Assembly: GCF_040289685.1 (NCBI RefSeq)
Contig: NZ_PSLQ01000031.1
Coordinates: forward strand, 1-36,466
Reading direction: 5' to 3'
Source of the DNA: Pyrinomonas sp040289685
GTDB taxonomy: Bacteria > Acidobacteriota > Blastocatellia > Pyrinomonadales > Pyrinomonadaceae
Length of the DNA: 36,466 bases
Below the pieces are notes generated by a model that was not told where the DNA came from, did no database searches, and was given only the letters and a program-made list of their open reading frames with translations. Both the position numbers and the translations under genes were made by a program. Positions 34,046-36,466 of the stretch are shown piece by piece; position 1 is the first letter of the stretch, and every line of letters starts with the position of its first letter.

Positions 34046-35337
34046 ACAAGATCTGGATCATCGCGCGCCGCGAATACCTCGAGCGCGTGCGAAATAAGAT
34101 GTTCATCGTCATGACCCTCATCGGGCCAGCGCTGCTGGTGTTGTTCGGCATCTTGCCGGCGCTGCTCTTTCAGCTCGGTGCGGGCGAAGCCAAACGCATA
34201 CGCATCTTTGACCAGACCGGGCGCCTCTACCAGCGCGTGCGCGATGCGCTTGAACGTGAGCGGAAAGGCGACGAGCGCAAGGCGCGCTCGCGCCAAAGCG
34301 CCGGACGGTACGAAGTCTCTTCCGCAGATGAAATGGAACGGTCGCTCGAAGATGCGCGACGCGAACTTGCCGAAAGCGTACGGCGCGGTGAAATAGATTT
34401 CTACGTCATCCTGCCGCGCGATGTGATCGCAAGCGGACGGGCCGAAGTCTACGGGCGTAATCCGAGCGATCTGTTTACGGTGGATGACATCGAATCGGCG
34501 ATCAATGATGCCGTGATCGAAGCGCGCCTGAGCGACGCGCAGATCGATCCGCACCGCATCGCGTCGCTTTCCGAGCGCGTGCGCCTAAACGTCGTGCGGG
34601 TCAGCGAGCGGGGCGAGGAGAATATATCCGGTGCCGGCTTCTTCGTTGCCTTCATCGTCGGATTCCTGATCTACATGACCATCATCCTTCATGGACAAGC
34701 GGTGCTTTCGTCGGTGGTCGAAGAGAAGACCTCGCGCGTCATCGAAGTATTGCTCTCTTCGGCACGGGCGTTCGATCTGATGATGGGCAAGCTCATTGGC
34801 ATCTCGCTCGTCGCGCTGACGCAATACGCCGTCTGGGGATTGGCCGCGGCGCTCTTCTGGGTGTACGGTCTGGCCGCGCTCTCTGCAAGCGGCGTCAACC
34901 TTTCCCTGCCGTCGATTTCGCCGTTTGTGCTGCCCTACTTCTTCGGCTTCTTTCTCGTCGGTTTCTTCATCTACGCGACGCTCTATGCCATGGCTGGCGC
35001 CGCGACGACGACCACACAAGAAGGCGGACAGCTCGCGATGCCAGTGATCTTTTTGCTCGTCATCGGTTTCTACTTGGTCTTTCCCGTTATGCGCAGCCCG
35101 AATTCGACTTTCGCCACGATCGTCTCGCTCGTCCCCTTCTTCGCGCCGGTTATCATGCCGGTCAGATTGGTCACCGAAGCGCCGCCCGTTTGGGAAGCGC
35201 TCTTATCGCTGGCGCTCAGCGTCTTGACGGCAATCGGTTTGGTCTGGATCACCGCGCGCGTCTATCGCGTTGGAATCTTGATGTACGGCAAACGGGCGAC
35301 GCTCCCAGAGATTTGGCGCTGGATCAGACAGCCTTGA
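34042..35337 (+). CDS. ABC-2 type permease (NatB/YhaP-like)
   Basis: 431 residues. One N-terminal helix (about 19-43, after IARREYLERVRNKMF) is followed by a large extracytoplasmic domain to about residue 195 and then five to six helices. GQAVLSSVVEEKTSRVIEVL is the conserved cytoplasmic coupling segment of the NatB/YhaP group (COG1668). The partner ATPase is immediately upstream with a 4-nt overlap. Substrate is unknown; Na+ extrusion and stress-related export are the described roles of relatives. Confidence 0.88.
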   Translation: MNKIWIIARREYLERVRNKMFIVMTLIGPALLVLFGILPALLFQLGAGEAKRIRIFDQTGRLYQRVRDALERERKGDERKARSRQSAGRYEVSSADEMERSLEDARRELAESVRRGEIDFYVILPRDVIASGRAEVYGRNPSDLFTVDDIESAINDAVIEARLSDAQIDPHRIASLSERVRLNVVRVSERGEENISGAGFFVAFIVGFLIYMTIILHGQAVLSSVVEEKTSRVIEVLLSSARAFDLMMGKLIGISLVALTQYAVWGLAAALFWVYGLAALSASGVNLSLPSISPFVLPYFFGFFLVGFFIYATLYAMAGAATTTTQEGGQLAMPVIFLLVIGFYLVFPVMRSPNSTFATIVSLVPFFAPVIMPVRLVTEAPPVWEALLSLALSVLTAIGLVWITARVYRVGILMYGKRATLPEIWRWIRQP

Positions 35338-35474
35338 AGGCAAGATGAACTGCCGAGACGGAGCGCTCACTAGCAACCGAGAAGGCGCAAGCTGTGATGT
35401 CGGCGCGCGAAGGTCGAAAGCAGCGGAAAGAGAGACGCTATCTCGGCCCACAGAATCTCTCTGAATTTTTAAGG

Positions 35475-36017
35475 ATGAACGTCGAAACGGAGAAGAAGTA
35501 TCGCCTCGATCGAGCCGCCGCGACGGCGCTGCGGCAACGCCTCCGAACTTTGGGTGCGGCGTGCCTCGAAGAAGATTTCGAGGAGAACACGATCTACAGC
35601 GGCAACGGGCTAGACGTTGCCCGCCAAGCCTTGCGCTTACGCCGCACGCGCAACGGCGCTACCCTGGCCTTTAAAGAACGCTGGCCATCCCAATCGGCTG
35701 TCAAACGCCAACGCGAAGAAGAAACGGCGATCGAGGATCCACAGGCCATGGCGCGCATACTCGAAGCATTAGGCTTTCGCCCAACGCTTGTCTATGAGAA
35801 ACGGCGCGCGACCTTCGGGCTGGACCGGTGTCGCGTCTCGTTGGATGAACTCCCCTTCGGCCTCTTCGCTGAAATCGAGGGCGATGCTGCAGATATCGAG
35901 AAGGTCGAACGGACGCTCGATTTGTGCAACGCGCCCGTAGAAAATGCAACCTACCCGGAACTTGCGGCCAAATACGGGCGACGCCAAGGCGAACGCACGG
36001 AATCGCGTTTTGACTAA
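35475..36017 (+). CDS. CYTH-domain protein (class IV adenylate cyclase/thiamine-triphosphatase-like)
   Basis: 180 residues from ATG 35475. The N-terminal NVETEKKYRL contains the CYTH signature ExExK (E4, E6, K8), and the triphosphate-binding tunnel residues appear as ALRLRRTRNGATLAFKER, YEKRRATF and the acidic FAEIEGD. The CYTH superfamily hydrolyses or cyclises triphosphates such as ATP, thiamine triphosphate or inorganic triphosphate; this member cannot be assigned to one. The frame is open upstream to GTG 35394/ATG 35397, which has a better-spaced GAGAAGG, but the added 26-27 residues are not part of the domain. It lies 137 bp after the permease. Confidence 0.82.
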   Translation: MNVETEKKYRLDRAAATALRQRLRTLGAACLEEDFEENTIYSGNGLDVARQALRLRRTRNGATLAFKERWPSQSAVKRQREEETAIEDPQAMARILEALGFRPTLVYEKRRATFGLDRCRVSLDELPFGLFAEIEGDAADIEKVERTLDLCNAPVENATYPELAAKYGRRQGERTESRFD

Positions 36018-36466
36018 AAGTCGAGCGCGAATTCGGGTTGACATTCGGCTCGTCCAACGCGTCGTGATGCCAAAGCATCAAGATCGCCGCTTGGATCGAG
36101 CGGGCGCATCAGCATTTCGGCTCTTTGAACACATCGTAACGGAGGGCGAGACGTAAAGCTGAGTCAAAGGAGGCGCTCGTCGAGCGAGCGTCGCTCGAAA
36201 CGTTTCGTAGGGGAATGGACGTGAGAACGAGCGCTTTGCGCCAAGCTCGCCAAATGTCGCCTGAACCCTCAAAGCGCGCTCTCGACGTCGCGAAGCAAAA
36301 AGACGCGCCCAAATGTTCCTTCCGCGCGGTGCGTTGTTGCTGAATACGTAGAAGAGGTTAGCGGTTCAAACTCTCGGTTCCTATCTGTGCTCAACATCTG
36401 GGTTGCGCGAGTTGAGTTTCCTTAGTCCCCGTAGACAGTTTGAACTCGCTGCTGCTGGCCGCACTC
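36018..36466. other. 449-bp right-edge region with no recognised gene
   Basis: Short frames here show no known domain. It contains a strong hairpin at 36181-36197 and nested inverted repeats at 36364-36445 near the window edge. A gene may start beyond the edge. Confidence 0.5.
36181..36197. other. Perfect 7-bp stem hairpin
   Basis: CGAGCGA (36181-36187), loop GCG, TCGCTCG (36191-36197). No T-run follows on either strand, so an intrinsic terminator is not clear. It lies 164 bp after the CYTH gene. Confidence 0.4.

Noticed and set aside
36360..36380. GGTTCAAACTC resembling a tRNA T-loop
   Set aside because: No complementary T-stem, acceptor stem or anticodon arm could be found around it.
1..36466. 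CRISPR arrays, insertion sequences, phage genes and rRNA
   Set aside because: No regularly spaced repeats with unique spacers, no transposase or integrase motifs and no rRNA-like sequence were seen; the tandem repeat near 2500 has no spacers.

Overview
The window is a draft scaffold (two runs of N, at 2545-2644 and 30314-30374) from a GC-rich Gram-negative-type bacterium. Gene style, codon use and gene set (Wzc autokinase, Wzm/Wzt exporter, UbiD, AsnB, NatA/NatB exporter, coiled-coil nuclease-like protein) would suit Acidobacteriota, for example a Blastocatellia relative. That placement is inference; no rRNA or other marker gene is present to confirm it.

Layout. (1) 1-1404, minus strand: a UbiD-family decarboxylase running off the left edge. 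(2) 1574-28899, plus strand: one large surface-polysaccharide locus. It opens with rmlD, then a tandem-repeat promoter region broken by an assembly gap, then wzc. An amino-sugar block follows (left-handed beta-helix N-acetyltransferase, DegT aminotransferase, Gfo/Idh oxidoreductase, second DegT aminotransferase). Next come the ABC exporter genes wzm and wzt, and a long run of tailoring and assembly genes: three SAM methyltransferases (one FkbM type), seven glycosyltransferases (three GT2, one GT9, three GT4-like), a second hexapeptide acyltransferase and a polytopic GT-C/polymerase-like membrane protein. The locus closes with an AsnB-type amidotransferase and rmlA-rmlC. (3) 29071-30060, minus: CorA. 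(4) 30270-31100, minus: a decayed coiled-coil/nuclease-like gene with a nonsense codon, a 7-bp duplication and a 1-nt deletion. (5) 31505-36017, plus: serA, a NatA/NatB-type ABC exporter pair and a CYTH-domain phosphohydrolase/cyclase.

How the genes work together. RmlA, RmlC and RmlD would supply dTDP-L-rhamnose; RmlB is not in the window. The aminotransferase/oxidoreductase/acetyltransferase block would make an N-acetylated amino sugar or amino-uronic acid. The glycosyltransferases build the chain, the methyltransferases, acyltransferase and AsnB decorate it, and Wzm/Wzt would export it. Wzc is normally the partner of a Wzy-dependent route, so the locus mixes hallmarks of two export pathways. 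No initiating phosphoglycosyltransferase, Wzx flippase, Wza channel or UDP-sugar dehydrogenase was seen here.

Most notable. Base and codon composition switch sharply inside wzt near 10840, at the Walker B motif. The AT-rich tract continues through the rest of wzt (its glycan-recognition half), the methyltransferase next to it and the following glycosyltransferase. This looks like a transferred module that would change exporter specificity together with its end-modifying enzyme. A 47-bp promoter-bearing tandem repeat upstream of wzc, with the gap inside it, and the stepwise decay of the gene at 30270-31100 are the next most interesting items.
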